Below are positions 35,879 through 44,555 of a DNA stretch of 64,000 nucleotides, one piece after another. The notes under the pieces are model-generated. The model did not search any database, was not told the origin of the DNA, and saw only the letters and a list, made by a program, of their open reading frames with translations. Each line of letters begins with the position of its first letter. Within the stretch, counting starts at the first letter, position 1. Location of the stretch: the NCBI RefSeq assembly GCF_900141865.1, contig NZ_FQYW01000014.1, positions 28,215 through 92,214 of the forward strand, written 5' to 3'. The position numbers and the translations under genes are program-made. This DNA comes from Anaerovibrio lipolyticus DSM 3074. GTDB lineage: Bacteria > Bacillota > Negativicutes > Selenomonadales > Selenomonadaceae.

Positions 35879-37123
35879 TCAGCGGTCAATGTCCTCAATA
35901 GCCTGGGCTGCACCCATAATGCCAATTACAGCATGCTCGAAGGTGACGCCCCCCTGCATATATACGTTGTATGGAGCACGCATTGGGCCATCAGCACTAA
36001 GCTCTATGGATGCCCCCTGTACGAAGGTACCTGCTGCCATAATAATCTGGTCCTCATAGCCTGGCATATCCCATGGCTCAGGAGCGGCAAAGGAATCCAC
36101 TGGTGAATACTTCTGAATACCCCCGCAGAAGGCAATGAGATTTTCAGGAGTATCCAGCTGTACAGCCTGAATAATATCTCCACGCACATCAGTAGGCAAT
36201 GGCAGAGTTTTATATCCCAATTTGCTGAACAAGCCAGCAGCAAATACTGCCCCCTTTATGGCCTGGGCCACCACATGAGGAGCCATAAAGAAGCCCTGGA
36301 ATATCATGCGGTTATTTGCCAGAGATGCTCCCAGCTCGTCACCCATGCCTGGTGAAGTCATTCTGTAGGAAGCCAGCTCCACCAGCTCGTCCTTACCACA
36401 GATATAACCGCCTGTAAGGGCAATACCGCCACCCGGGTTCTTGATAAGGGAGCCCGCCATGATATCTGCGCCCACCTGTACTGGCTCTCTTGTATCCACG
36501 AATTCACCGTAGCAGTTATCAACAAAGCACACACACTCAGGCTTAATACGATGCACCTCAGCACAAATAGCCTCAATATCATCAATGCTCAATGGATCAC
36601 GCATGGAATAGCCACGTGAGCGCTGGATAAGCACCATCTTGGTATCCGGTGTCAGCTTACCCTCAATTCCAGCCATATCTACCTTGCCATCCACCATATC
36701 AAGCTCATCGTATTTTATCCCAAATTCCTTTAGGGAGCCCTTGCTCTCAGAAGCATAGCCGATTACAGTCTGCATAGTGTCGTATGGAGCACCGGTAATG
36801 GACAGCAGCTTATCACCGGGACGCAGAATACCAAAAAGTACAGTAGCCAAAGTGTGGGTACCGGATACAAACTGGGTACGAACCAAAGCCCTTTCTGCCC
36901 CAAACACCTTGGCAAACAGCTCGTCTGCCTTCATACGGCCAACATCACTATATGCGTATCCCGATGTGGTATTGAAATGGGATTCCCCCACCTGACACTC
37001 ACGCATAGCATCCAATACCTTTAAAGTATTGGCCTCAGCAATAGAGTCAATACGTTCAAACATAGGCTGACTTTCAGCCAACACCTGCTTTTTTAATTCG
37101 ATTAATTTCTCAGAAAATGCCAT
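35879..37123 (-). CDS. Methionine gamma-lyase family PLP protein (aluminium-resistance/YnbB-like)
   Basis: A 414-residue fold-type I PLP enzyme of the YnbB family (PF06838). The N-terminal FNTTSGYAYSDVGR and the PLP-binding SLIKNPGGGIALTGGY, with its lysine, are diagnostic. Family members were named for aluminium resistance in one host but resemble cystathionine and methionine gamma-lyases; the physiological reaction is unknown. It lies 21 bp downstream of hflX, a pairing frequent in Firmicutes next to lexA and glnA. Confidence 0.9.
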   Translation of the reverse strand: MAFSEKLIELKKQVLAESQPMFERIDSIAEANTLKVLDAMRECQVGESHFNTTSGYAYSDVGRMKADELFAKVFGAERALVRTQFVSGTHTLATVLFGILRPGDKLLSITGAPYDTMQTVIGYASESKGSLKEFGIKYDELDMVDGKVDMAGIEGKLTPDTKMVLIQRSRGYSMRDPLSIDDIEAICAEVHRIKPECVCFVDNCYGEFVDTREPVQVGADIMAGSLIKNPGGGIALTGGYICGKDELVELASYRMTSPGMGDELGASLANNRMIFQGFFMAPHVVAQAIKGAVFAAGLFSKLGYKTLPLPTDVRGDIIQAVQLDTPENLIAFCGGIQKYSPVDSFAAPEPWDMPGYEDQIIMAAGTFVQGASIELSADGPMRAPYNVYMQGGVTFEHAVIGIMGAAQAIEDIDR

Positions 37124-37144
37124 TATATATAATTACTCCCTAAA

Positions 37145-38953
37145 TTAAATTTCATATTGCTTATATGTTTCAGCATCGGTTACAGGAAGCTCAACCTCCA
37201 GTACCGTACCCTTTTCATCATAATCTGTTTTAAGAACATTTCCATCTTCATGGAGACGGGTGATTACATTTCCTTCAGTATATGGAATGCACAATTTTAT
37301 AATTACCTTCCCCTGATTAAAGAAGGAGGCCAGCTTTTCCCTCAGCTTTTGCAAGTCCTCGGATTTTTTGGCAGAAATAACCACACCTTCACGGCCCTGC
37401 AGCATCCGCTGGGCATCAAAATCAGTGCCACCCTTTTCCATTAGCCTGTCAGCCTTGTTAAACACGAAAATGGCAGGCTTTTCCTTTGCCCCAATTTCAT
37501 CCAGTACCTTAATAACGGCCTTTATTTGCAGCTCGTAATTAGGGTCGCTGGCGTCTACCACGTGGACCAGCAAATCTGCCTCTGTGGTTTCCTCAAGAGT
37601 TGCTTGAAAAGCGCTTACCAAGGTATGAGGTAATTTCTGAATAAAGCCTACAGTATCCGTAAGAAGAATCTGAAGCTTTTCATCCAGATCTACCAGACGA
37701 GTAGTTGGATCAAGGGTGGCAAAGAGCTTATCCTCTGCCAAAACATCAGAATCCGACAAAGCATTAAGAATAGTAGACTTGCCGGCATTAGTATAGCCCA
37801 CCAATGCCGCAGAAGCCAGTCTTGACTGCTTGCGCTGATTACGGTGCAGCTTGCGCTGATTTTTCAGTTTTTTGAGCTGTTCCTCCAAATCGTGGATTCG
37901 ACCATGAATGCGCCGGCGGTCCATTTCCAGTTTTGTTTCACCTGGACCACGGGTACCTATACCGCCGCCCAGTCTGGACATAACAAGGCCCTGTCCGCCC
38001 AAACGGGGCAGATTGTACTTCAGCTGTGCCAGCTCGACCTGTAATTTACCGGCACTTGAACGGGCCCGCTGGGCAAAAATATCCAATATAAGAGCTGTCC
38101 TGTCCACCACCCGAAGGCCTGTACTAAGCTCCAGATTTCTCTGCTGAGACGGAGATATTTCGTCATCGATTACCAGCAGGTCCGCCTCCACATTCTGGGC
38201 CAGCATGGCGATTTCCTCCACCTTGCCCTTTCCCAGAAAATAGGCATTATTCGGCTTATCCTTGTTTTGGATAACCTCACCCACTATTTCTGCCCCGGCA
38301 GTTTCCACCAGGCCACGAAGCTCCGCCAGAGAGTCCTCCACCCGCCAGTCATCTCTGCGGGAGCTAAAGGCTACACCAGCCAAAATGGCCTTTTCCGTCT
38401 GTTCCTCTGTATCCTTGAGACGATTCTTTCCCAGTGCATTATTGACAAGCACAATCAGCTGAACCAAATCGATATTGTTCAGCTCCTTCAATGGCAGCTC
38501 CTTGGTACCACTTACCACATAGCCCCCATCCTCGGTCAATTCACCATTAAGGAAGGCCAGACTGCCATATATTTTATTATTCTTTTTGAGACCAATGGCC
38601 ACCATGCAGTCAAATCGCATACTCCTAAGGGAGGACAAATCTGGGGCCGAAAGTCTTGTATCAGCACTGGGATGGGTATGAACACAGCGAATACCAGATA
38701 AGCGGATGGCACTCCTCTGCTTAATATCCGGCAACTCCACAGTGGCATCATCACCAACGGAAACCTGCACTACAGTTCCCTTGCGGTTAATGTACACAGC
38801 CACCTCACGGCCCAAAATCCCCGTAAGCTCCAGCATTTTTTCCGCTGCCTCCCGGGTAATAATCTGCCCCTGGGGAATTTCCAATTCATAAAGGGTCTCC
38901 AGCTCCTGGATAACCCCTGATTTTATGTTGTCCAGCTTACCATTTACAACCAT
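37145..38953 (-). CDS. hflX: GTPase HflX with an N-terminal JAMM-like extension
   Basis: Ribosome-splitting GTPase. The canonical HflX part runs from about residue 190: N-terminal HflX domain (FLGKGKVEEI ... VIDDEISPSQQRNLE, GRGxxET motif GIGTRGPGETKLEMDRRR), then the G domain with GYTNAGKST (386-394), DTVGF and NKAD. Before it are about 190 residues absent from E. coli HflX. That part holds E50, H92-x-H94, S102 and D105, in exact H-x-H-x7-S-x2-D spacing, the JAMM/MPN+ zinc-protease signature. No activity is shown. At 602 residues it is the long Clostridia/Negativicutes type. Start ATG has AAGGTG ahead; it is followed by the PLP lyase gene. Confidence 0.95.
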   Translation of the reverse strand: MVVNGKLDNIKSGVIQELETLYELEIPQGQIITREAAEKMLELTGILGREVAVYINRKGTVVQVSVGDDATVELPDIKQRSAIRLSGIRCVHTHPSADTRLSAPDLSSLRSMRFDCMVAIGLKKNNKIYGSLAFLNGELTEDGGYVVSGTKELPLKELNNIDLVQLIVLVNNALGKNRLKDTEEQTEKAILAGVAFSSRRDDWRVEDSLAELRGLVETAGAEIVGEVIQNKDKPNNAYFLGKGKVEEIAMLAQNVEADLLVIDDEISPSQQRNLELSTGLRVVDRTALILDIFAQRARSSAGKLQVELAQLKYNLPRLGGQGLVMSRLGGGIGTRGPGETKLEMDRRRIHGRIHDLEEQLKKLKNQRKLHRNQRKQSRLASAALVGYTNAGKSTILNALSDSDVLAEDKLFATLDPTTRLVDLDEKLQILLTDTVGFIQKLPHTLVSAFQATLEETTEADLLVHVVDASDPNYELQIKAVIKVLDEIGAKEKPAIFVFNKADRLMEKGGTDFDAQRMLQGREGVVISAKKSEDLQKLREKLASFFNQGKVIIKLCIPYTEGNVITRLHEDGNVLKTDYDEKGTVLEVELPVTDAETYKQYEI

Positions 38954-38967
38954 AAATCACCTTAAAG

Positions 38968-39969
38968 TCATCTGTTAATGATGTTTTGAATATTTTTCAG
39001 GGTAATGGACATGGAACCGTCCTCCTCCTTGAAAAATTCCACAAAATCTGTATTTTCAAAATAATCAGTAGGAATAGTAATCTCAATCCCTGTATCAGTG
39101 CTGAGCTTATGCTTTTTCATCTTTTTCAGGGTAGCCTCCTGATTTACCTCCACAGGCTCCGAAAAACCGGCTGTTTCAATGGCGTGATTGTAGTCCGCCG
39201 CCATGGAAGGATTATCCTGGAACACCTCACGGCCAACAGCCACAGGGTCCAGGACAGCGTCCTTTTCCATATTTTCAGCAATGAAGTTCTTTACGGCAGT
39301 AACTGCTGCTACCTCATCCTGGCAATAGGCTTCAGTGACCTTCTTCACTGCCTTGTTAATTTCCTTTATAGTCTCAGCGGGAGACGGGGTCTGGGCACAT
39401 TCCAGAAACAATTCGGGAATAAGATATATGCTATTGCCATCCACATTATATTTTCGCGACTTGGAAAGAATTTCCATGGTCTCACAGTTAATAAAAACGA
39501 ATTCGTCAATTTTCTGGGTAAGGCCAGGAAGAATAGCATAATTATTAACCAATTCAGTGGATACCTTGCCATTTTCATCCACATTAATCTGATGTACATA
39601 GCCCTGATGATTGTTGCATTTAAAGATAACCAAATATCTTGTTTCATCAATGCGGGCATCACATATAAGCAAATCCGTAGATGAAACGGCCTCTGCTGTT
39701 GTCAGTACCTTATAAAGAGCCCCTGCCACCTGACGGGAAAAATCTATAAATTCCATTTCCCCGCCAATATAGCCATCAAGCATAACCTTAAATTCGCTGT
39801 TGCCATAGAAGCTGCCCTTCTTGGCGTCCTGGCTGGAAATGGTCTTTTCCACATGCTTAATGAGAAATTCCGCTGTAGCCTCATTCATTTCCAACAAGTC
39901 GTCTGAAAAAACCTCATTGGATTCATTTACATCTAAAATATGAAGAATAGCCTTTTCAATAACTACCAT
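38968..39969 (-). CDS. Nucleoid-associated protein, NdpA family
   Basis: A 333-residue protein of the 37-kDa nucleoid-associated family (PF04245, E. coli YejK/NdpA). It begins with VVIEKAILHILD, typical of the family, and shows the central FFLECAQTPSPAET-like segment LECAQTPSPAETIKE and a C-terminal IEITIPTDYFENTDFVEF. Its precise cellular role is unclear; family members bind the nucleoid. The ATG has GAGGTG 5 bases ahead. A terminator-like hairpin lies directly in its 5' leader. Confidence 0.85.
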   Translation of the reverse strand: MVVIEKAILHILDVNESNEVFSDDLLEMNEATAEFLIKHVEKTISSQDAKKGSFYGNSEFKVMLDGYIGGEMEFIDFSRQVAGALYKVLTTAEAVSSTDLLICDARIDETRYLVIFKCNNHQGYVHQINVDENGKVSTELVNNYAILPGLTQKIDEFVFINCETMEILSKSRKYNVDGNSIYLIPELFLECAQTPSPAETIKEINKAVKKVTEAYCQDEVAAVTAVKNFIAENMEKDAVLDPVAVGREVFQDNPSMAADYNHAIETAGFSEPVEVNQEATLKKMKKHKLSTDTGIEITIPTDYFENTDFVEFFKEEDGSMSITLKNIQNIINR

Positions 39970-39980
39970 ATTTTCACCTC

Positions 39981-40010
39981 AAAAAAGAAGCTGCTGTATT
40001 TCACAGCAGC
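39981..40010 (-). terminator. Intrinsic terminator between DUF554 gene and ndpA, inside the ndpA leader
   Basis: GCTGCTGT pairs perfectly with ACAGCAGC across GAAAT, then TTCTTTTTT on the minus strand. The T run abuts the ndpA Shine-Dalgarno. Because a promoter (40028-40056) lies ahead of it, the hairpin would be transcribed as part of the ndpA leader and could act as an attenuator. Confidence 0.8.
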
Positions 40011-40027
40011 ACCAAAATAGCTATATC

Positions 40028-40056
40028 ATTTTATCACGATGGGAATTTACACGCAA
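40028..40056 (-). promoter_or_regulatory. Probable ndpA promoter
   Basis: On the minus strand TTGCGT (40051-40056) and TAAAAT (40028-40033) are separated by 17 bases. It begins 4 bases after the DUF554 stop codon and upstream of the leader hairpin. Confidence 0.6.
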
Positions 40057-40059
40057 CTT

Positions 40060-40749
40060 TTAAAAACCAGCAAAAATCCAATAAAGTACAGGTGCCACCA
40101 GCAGGGACGGCAAATAATCCAGCACCTTTATTTTTGTTAAATTAAGCATATTTAGGCCGATAGCCAAAATCAGCAGACAACCAGTGGATGATATTTCAGC
40201 AATAAGCTCATCTGACAGAAAGGGAGAAATATATTCCGCCAACAATACAATACCGCCCTGAAAGAAAAAGGTAAAGACCGCTGAGCCCATAACACCTATT
40301 CCCATGGTAGCAGTAAACATAATCCCCGATACAAAATCCAGCAATGACTTGGTGTACAGCATGGCAAAATCAGCCCGCAGCCCGGCATTTAGGGAGCCCA
40401 CAATAACCATGGCCCCTACATTCATAATCAGGCAGGATGTAACAAAGGCATTGGCCATCCTAGCCGCTTCACCGGCACCAGCAAAATGGGCCGTAATGCG
40501 GGCAGCTGCCCTATTTATCCGGCCATCAAGGTCACATAATTTTCCTATAAATACACCTATTACAACCGCCACAATCAACAATAATATGTTTTTTTCCACA
40601 ATGGTCCCCTGAATGCCTATAACCACAGTACATAGACCAAGGGCTTCCATTATGGCATCAGAAATCCGCTGAGGAATCCCCTTTCTCAGAACCAATCCGA
40701 TAAGGACACCAATGATAATGGCAACAGTGTTTACAATAACAGCAAAAAT
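40060..40749 (-). CDS. DUF554 family membrane protein, probable ATT start
   Basis: An integral membrane protein of the YdfK/DUF554 family with about six to seven hydrophobic segments; function unknown. Family members begin with a hydrophobic stretch ending in IGxxxGLxLRKGIP. That stretch (FAVIVNTVAIIIGVLIGLVLRKG) is encoded here but has no ATG, GTG or TTG before the TTG at 40695. An ATT codon at 40749, 9 bases after GAGGAG and 6 bases after an in-frame stop, would give the complete 229-residue protein. The conservative start is the TTG at 40695 (211 residues), which loses the first helix. Confidence 0.8.
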   Translation of the reverse strand: MFAVIVNTVAIIIGVLIGLVLRKGIPQRISDAIMEALGLCTVVIGIQGTIVEKNILLLIVAVVIGVFIGKLCDLDGRINRAAARITAHFAGAGEAARMANAFVTSCLIMNVGAMVIVGSLNAGLRADFAMLYTKSLLDFVSGIMFTATMGIGVMGSAVFTFFFQGGIVLLAEYISPFLSDELIAEISSTGCLLILAIGLNMLNLTKIKVLDYLPSLLVAPVLYWIFAGF

Positions 40750-40813
40750 GAGATATCACTCCTCAAAACATACAACTGCCATTATTTTAGCACGTAAACA
40801 AAATATATTACAG

Positions 40814-43675
40814 TTAATTGTTTCTAAACTTCTCCAAGGTGGACATTAACACCTCTACATTTATAGGCTTGCCTATGTGAGCATTCATACCCGACTCCTT
40901 TGATTTTTGAATATCATCCGCAAATGTATTTGCTGTCATTGCAATAATCGGTATACTCTGGGCGTCTGACTTATCAGCCTTTCTTATCTGCACAGTAGCT
41001 TCATATCCGTTCCACTCAGGCATCATAATATCCATCAAGATTGCATCAAAGGTACCCGATGGCTTCTCCATGAAAATATCATAGGCCTCCCGACCATTTC
41101 CTGCTTTCGTCAATATGACGCCTGCATCCTCCAATATCATGGTGATAATTTCCATATTCAGCTCGTTGTCTTCCACCACCAGAATCCGCATCCCCTCAAT
41201 GGAATTATCTGATTTCACCGTTTCCTGAGGTTCCTCCAAAACATTATGATTAATCCTAAATGGCAGGGTAACTCCAAAAGTAGTACCATGTCCCACCAGA
41301 CTGTCCACCACAATCTTTCCCTGCATTTTATCAACCAAAGCCTTAACAATGGCCATACCCATACCAGTACCCTGATAACGGCTGCGGGCATCGTCCTTTT
41401 CCTGTGTAAATGGCTCAAAAATATGACGCAAAAATTCTTCGCTTATGCCGATGCCGGTATCCTCCACGAAAATATCATAGGTTACCGTATCCTCATCCTC
41501 AAATCCAAGCTGGGCAGAAATATTAATGCTGCCATTAGGTTTATTATACTTAATGGCATTGTTTATTAAATTCATCATTATCTGCTTGAAATGCAACGGA
41601 CTTCCGATGACATCAGGATATTTCATACCGCCGTTGTCATTATACTTGATGGATATTCCATTTTCCCGTGCTCTGATACTGCAAATAGCGATTACTTCTG
41701 ACATAAGCTCTTCAATATTGAATGGATCCTCAGCCAATTCAACATTGTCACTTTCCAGTTTGCTCATATCAAGGACATCGTTAATAAGGCTCAACAAATG
41801 GTTAGCCGCCACCTTGGCCTTGACTCTGTTGGCATTTAACAGCTCCACATCCTCAGGGTGGCGTTCATCAATTTCCATAAGGCCTATGATACCATTTAAA
41901 GGTGTTCGTATATCGTGGGACATGCGGGAAAGGAATTCTGATTTAGCCTTGCTGGCCCTTTCTGCCTTTTCCAAAGCCCTTTTCAAATCACGGTGCTGTT
42001 TTTTCTCAGCCTTTACCAGCTCCTCATTGCGTTTAAGCTGTATATCCACTTCTGCCTTGGCCCGCTTCAGTCCAGTAAGGTATGCGTACAAGCCACACAA
42101 AACCAGAATGAACATCAAGCCACCGCTAAATATGAATATAACACTATTGTCCCTTATAAAATCCTCAAATGTATACTTGGTATTGGACTGTATATACTTA
42201 AATACATAATCAGAAACCACAGCTTTATCAATCAAAGCAATTCCTCTGTTAAGTATTGAAAACAGCTCCGAATGATTTCTTGGCACACAGATACAGTAGG
42301 ACAGACTGGTGCCTAAAGGCATTGTTTTTATATTGTGATACTTGTAATCATTCAGCCGGTCCTGCATGAACAATGAGGACATAATCGTACAGGTAGCATC
42401 CCCGGACAGTATGGCATCAAAACACTGTTCCACACTGTCATAATGCTTAATCTCACTATCCTTATATGGCTTCAAGACCTTTTTTATTGGATTATGGTAC
42501 AAGCCAATCTTGGCGAAGGTTTTATCCGAATATTCCCCTCTGTACGCCACATTCATAGGAACGCTCATGATTTCTGATGTATAGCTATATTGATTATCCT
42601 CGCTGTAACGCACATCTCCAAAGGCAGGGAAGGACATATCAATCTCATTGCGGGCAAAGCCCTGCATCATATCCCCTAAAGAATCGTACGCCACATACTC
42701 TATGGTTACCTTATCTTCAATATTGAGATTTTTCAATATCATATTAAATACGTCTGTGATTACACCGGTCGGGGAACCATCTCTTTCCTGCCCACAAAAT
42801 GGCATATAGTCCTTAAAATAACCCACCCGCCATAGCTTATGATTACTGAGCCACTTGCTCTCCTCATCGGAAAGGGTACTATTAATCAGGGTAGCTCCAT
42901 AATTATTAAGCTGCAATTTCTTTATAAAGAATGGATCAGCCCTGTCAATATCAGTCAAAGCATAATTCAACTCATACAGCAAATCCGGTTTATTTTTATT
43001 GACAGCCAAATAGAACGGTTCCTGTCCCACCTTAACCACAGGTGCATAACCGGCATCAACCTTAATATTATTATCTGTTGCTACCACGCCATCAATAAGA
43101 CCGGCTGCAAAATCCTTATCCCTTTCATTAAAGCCATCATAATAAATAATATCTAAATCGACATGATTCCTCGCCGCCCACAGCTCCAAAAAATAAGTCA
43201 TTCGATTATTCTTGATACCACCTATTTTTTTACCATTCATAGTGGAAAAATCATAGGCGTTCATGGTTTGGCTACTGTCATGCTGAAAAACCCAATAATT
43301 ATCTGTACCCATAGGATAGTCTGGAAACAGCATAGACTTTTTGCGTTCTTCGGTAACAGATACACCAGCCATCAGGTCTATTTCGCCATTTTGCAGCTTT
43401 TCAATAAGCTCCGGCCAGTCGCCATCGACAAATTCATAGTCCCAGTTGGTATAATTAGCCACTCTGAAAAGGTATTCATAGCAATAGCCACTTCTTACCC
43501 CGTCACTATCCGTTTCCTGGAATCCATAGCTATCGTACCAGCCTACCTTCACTACCTTTGTATGCATATTCCCGGCGGAATAAGCTGTCAATGGAAGACC
43601 AATAAAAAAAAGGTAAAAAAAGCTAATTACAGCGGCAAACAGCCTTATGAATTTTTTATTTAACATATTTATCAT
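40814..43675 (-). CDS. BvgS-like hybrid sensor histidine kinase/response regulator
   Basis: A 953-residue membrane sensor. Residues 1-34 are a signal-anchor; two tandem periplasmic SBP_bac_3 (amino-acid binding protein-like) domains follow at about 40-255 and 285-500, then a membrane helix at 511-533, a short coiled linker, HisKA with H587 in SRMSHDIRTPLNG, HATPase_c (NLINNAIKYNK, EDTGIGIS, GTGMGMAI) and a receiver domain from 829 with phospho-acceptor near D882 (LMDIMMPEWNG). No Hpt domain or output regulator is attached, so phosphate must pass to a separate protein. AGGTG lies 7 bases before the ATG. The ligand is unknown. Confidence 0.93.
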   Translation of the reverse strand: MINMLNKKFIRLFAAVISFFYLFFIGLPLTAYSAGNMHTKVVKVGWYDSYGFQETDSDGVRSGYCYEYLFRVANYTNWDYEFVDGDWPELIEKLQNGEIDLMAGVSVTEERKKSMLFPDYPMGTDNYWVFQHDSSQTMNAYDFSTMNGKKIGGIKNNRMTYFLELWAARNHVDLDIIYYDGFNERDKDFAAGLIDGVVATDNNIKVDAGYAPVVKVGQEPFYLAVNKNKPDLLYELNYALTDIDRADPFFIKKLQLNNYGATLINSTLSDEESKWLSNHKLWRVGYFKDYMPFCGQERDGSPTGVITDVFNMILKNLNIEDKVTIEYVAYDSLGDMMQGFARNEIDMSFPAFGDVRYSEDNQYSYTSEIMSVPMNVAYRGEYSDKTFAKIGLYHNPIKKVLKPYKDSEIKHYDSVEQCFDAILSGDATCTIMSSLFMQDRLNDYKYHNIKTMPLGTSLSYCICVPRNHSELFSILNRGIALIDKAVVSDYVFKYIQSNTKYTFEDFIRDNSVIFIFSGGLMFILVLCGLYAYLTGLKRAKAEVDIQLKRNEELVKAEKKQHRDLKRALEKAERASKAKSEFLSRMSHDIRTPLNGIIGLMEIDERHPEDVELLNANRVKAKVAANHLLSLINDVLDMSKLESDNVELAEDPFNIEELMSEVIAICSIRARENGISIKYNDNGGMKYPDVIGSPLHFKQIMMNLINNAIKYNKPNGSINISAQLGFEDEDTVTYDIFVEDTGIGISEEFLRHIFEPFTQEKDDARSRYQGTGMGMAIVKALVDKMQGKIVVDSLVGHGTTFGVTLPFRINHNVLEEPQETVKSDNSIEGMRILVVEDNELNMEIITMILEDAGVILTKAGNGREAYDIFMEKPSGTFDAILMDIMMPEWNGYEATVQIRKADKSDAQSIPIIAMTANTFADDIQKSKESGMNAHIGKPINVEVLMSTLEKFRNN

Positions 43676-43776
43676 GAAGTATCACCTCATATAAATCTCA
43701 CAAAGGTATACCTATCTTCAATATACTTCGACAAAGCACCATTTTTGTCCTTCTTTTCAACAAATTAAAATATATA

Positions 43777-43821
43777 AAAAAGCGATTCCCAGGGAGACAG
43801 CACTACCAAGAAATCGCTTTA
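43777..43821 (-). terminator. Terminator after the CobW-type GTPase operon
   Basis: On the minus strand AAAGCGATT pairs with AATCGCTTT across a 24-base loop that can itself fold, followed by a T run. It lies 37 bases after the stop codon of the 226-residue unknown gene. Confidence 0.75.
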
Positions 43822-43856
43822 TCAAGCATTAATGTTGTTTATAAATAATAATAGAT

Positions 43857-44537
43857 TTATTTTGTTGCTCGTTGACGGATTTCCCGCAAGCGATCCACCA
43901 TGTGAGCCCTCAGCTTTTCCTCCAGCTCCTCCAGATTTTTGGAGTCAAAGGTGTAATTCATTTCCGGAATATTTCTGATACGGGCCTCACCAAAGAATTC
44001 ACTGCGGAATTCATTATAATAAATGATGAAGTTGCTCTCAATATCAAAATCCGAATAATCAAATACTATATAGGAGCCATTTAGTACCCGAACCATTTGA
44101 GTAGGATTAATAAACAGCTTATAGCCCTCCAGCTCCTCCGGCAAAATATCCTTATAGTCCCATTCAGTAATATTAAGAGCCTTGGTCACATAGCTTATGG
44201 AATCAGGATTATATATAGCCAGATCATGAACAGCGGACTCCAGGTAATTTTTCAGATGCTGCTCAAATTCACTGAAGGAAGCGGTAATAAACTGCATCAG
44301 ACAAAACTCTGTAAGCCCCCGTCGAATTTTCAGTTTATATTCCTTTGTTTCCTGATGATAATACGCCACAAGGCCCAGATGCTTCTCCTCATTTACATAG
44401 GAAAAGAGCTCAAAGGTATCCCCTACCTCCTCATAGCGTTTAGTATAGACCAGGTCATACATTTCCTTAGGCAGCTCATCAAGATACGCCCAATCAGCAG
44501 TTTCCTGCTGTATTTTTTTCAAAATATCAGGCTTCAT
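43857..44537 (-). CDS. Hypothetical protein, acidic, downstream of CobW-type GTPases
   Basis: A 226-residue protein I do not recognise. It has no signal peptide or membrane segment and is rich in Glu, Tyr and Phe (for example YKLKIRRGLTEFCLM and the C-terminal LEELEEKLRAHMVDRLREIRQRA helix). GAGG stands 10 bases before the ATG. It follows the second CobW-family gene by 18 bp and is the last gene before a terminator, so it is almost certainly co-transcribed with the two GTPases. A role in the same metal process is a guess from position only. Confidence 0.75.
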   Translation of the reverse strand: MKPDILKKIQQETADWAYLDELPKEMYDLVYTKRYEEVGDTFELFSYVNEEKHLGLVAYYHQETKEYKLKIRRGLTEFCLMQFITASFSEFEQHLKNYLESAVHDLAIYNPDSISYVTKALNITEWDYKDILPEELEGYKLFINPTQMVRVLNGSYIVFDYSDFDIESNFIIYYNEFRSEFFGEARIRNIPEMNYTFDSKNLEELEEKLRAHMVDRLREIRQRATK

Positions 44538-44555
44538 AAGTATAACCTCTACAGC

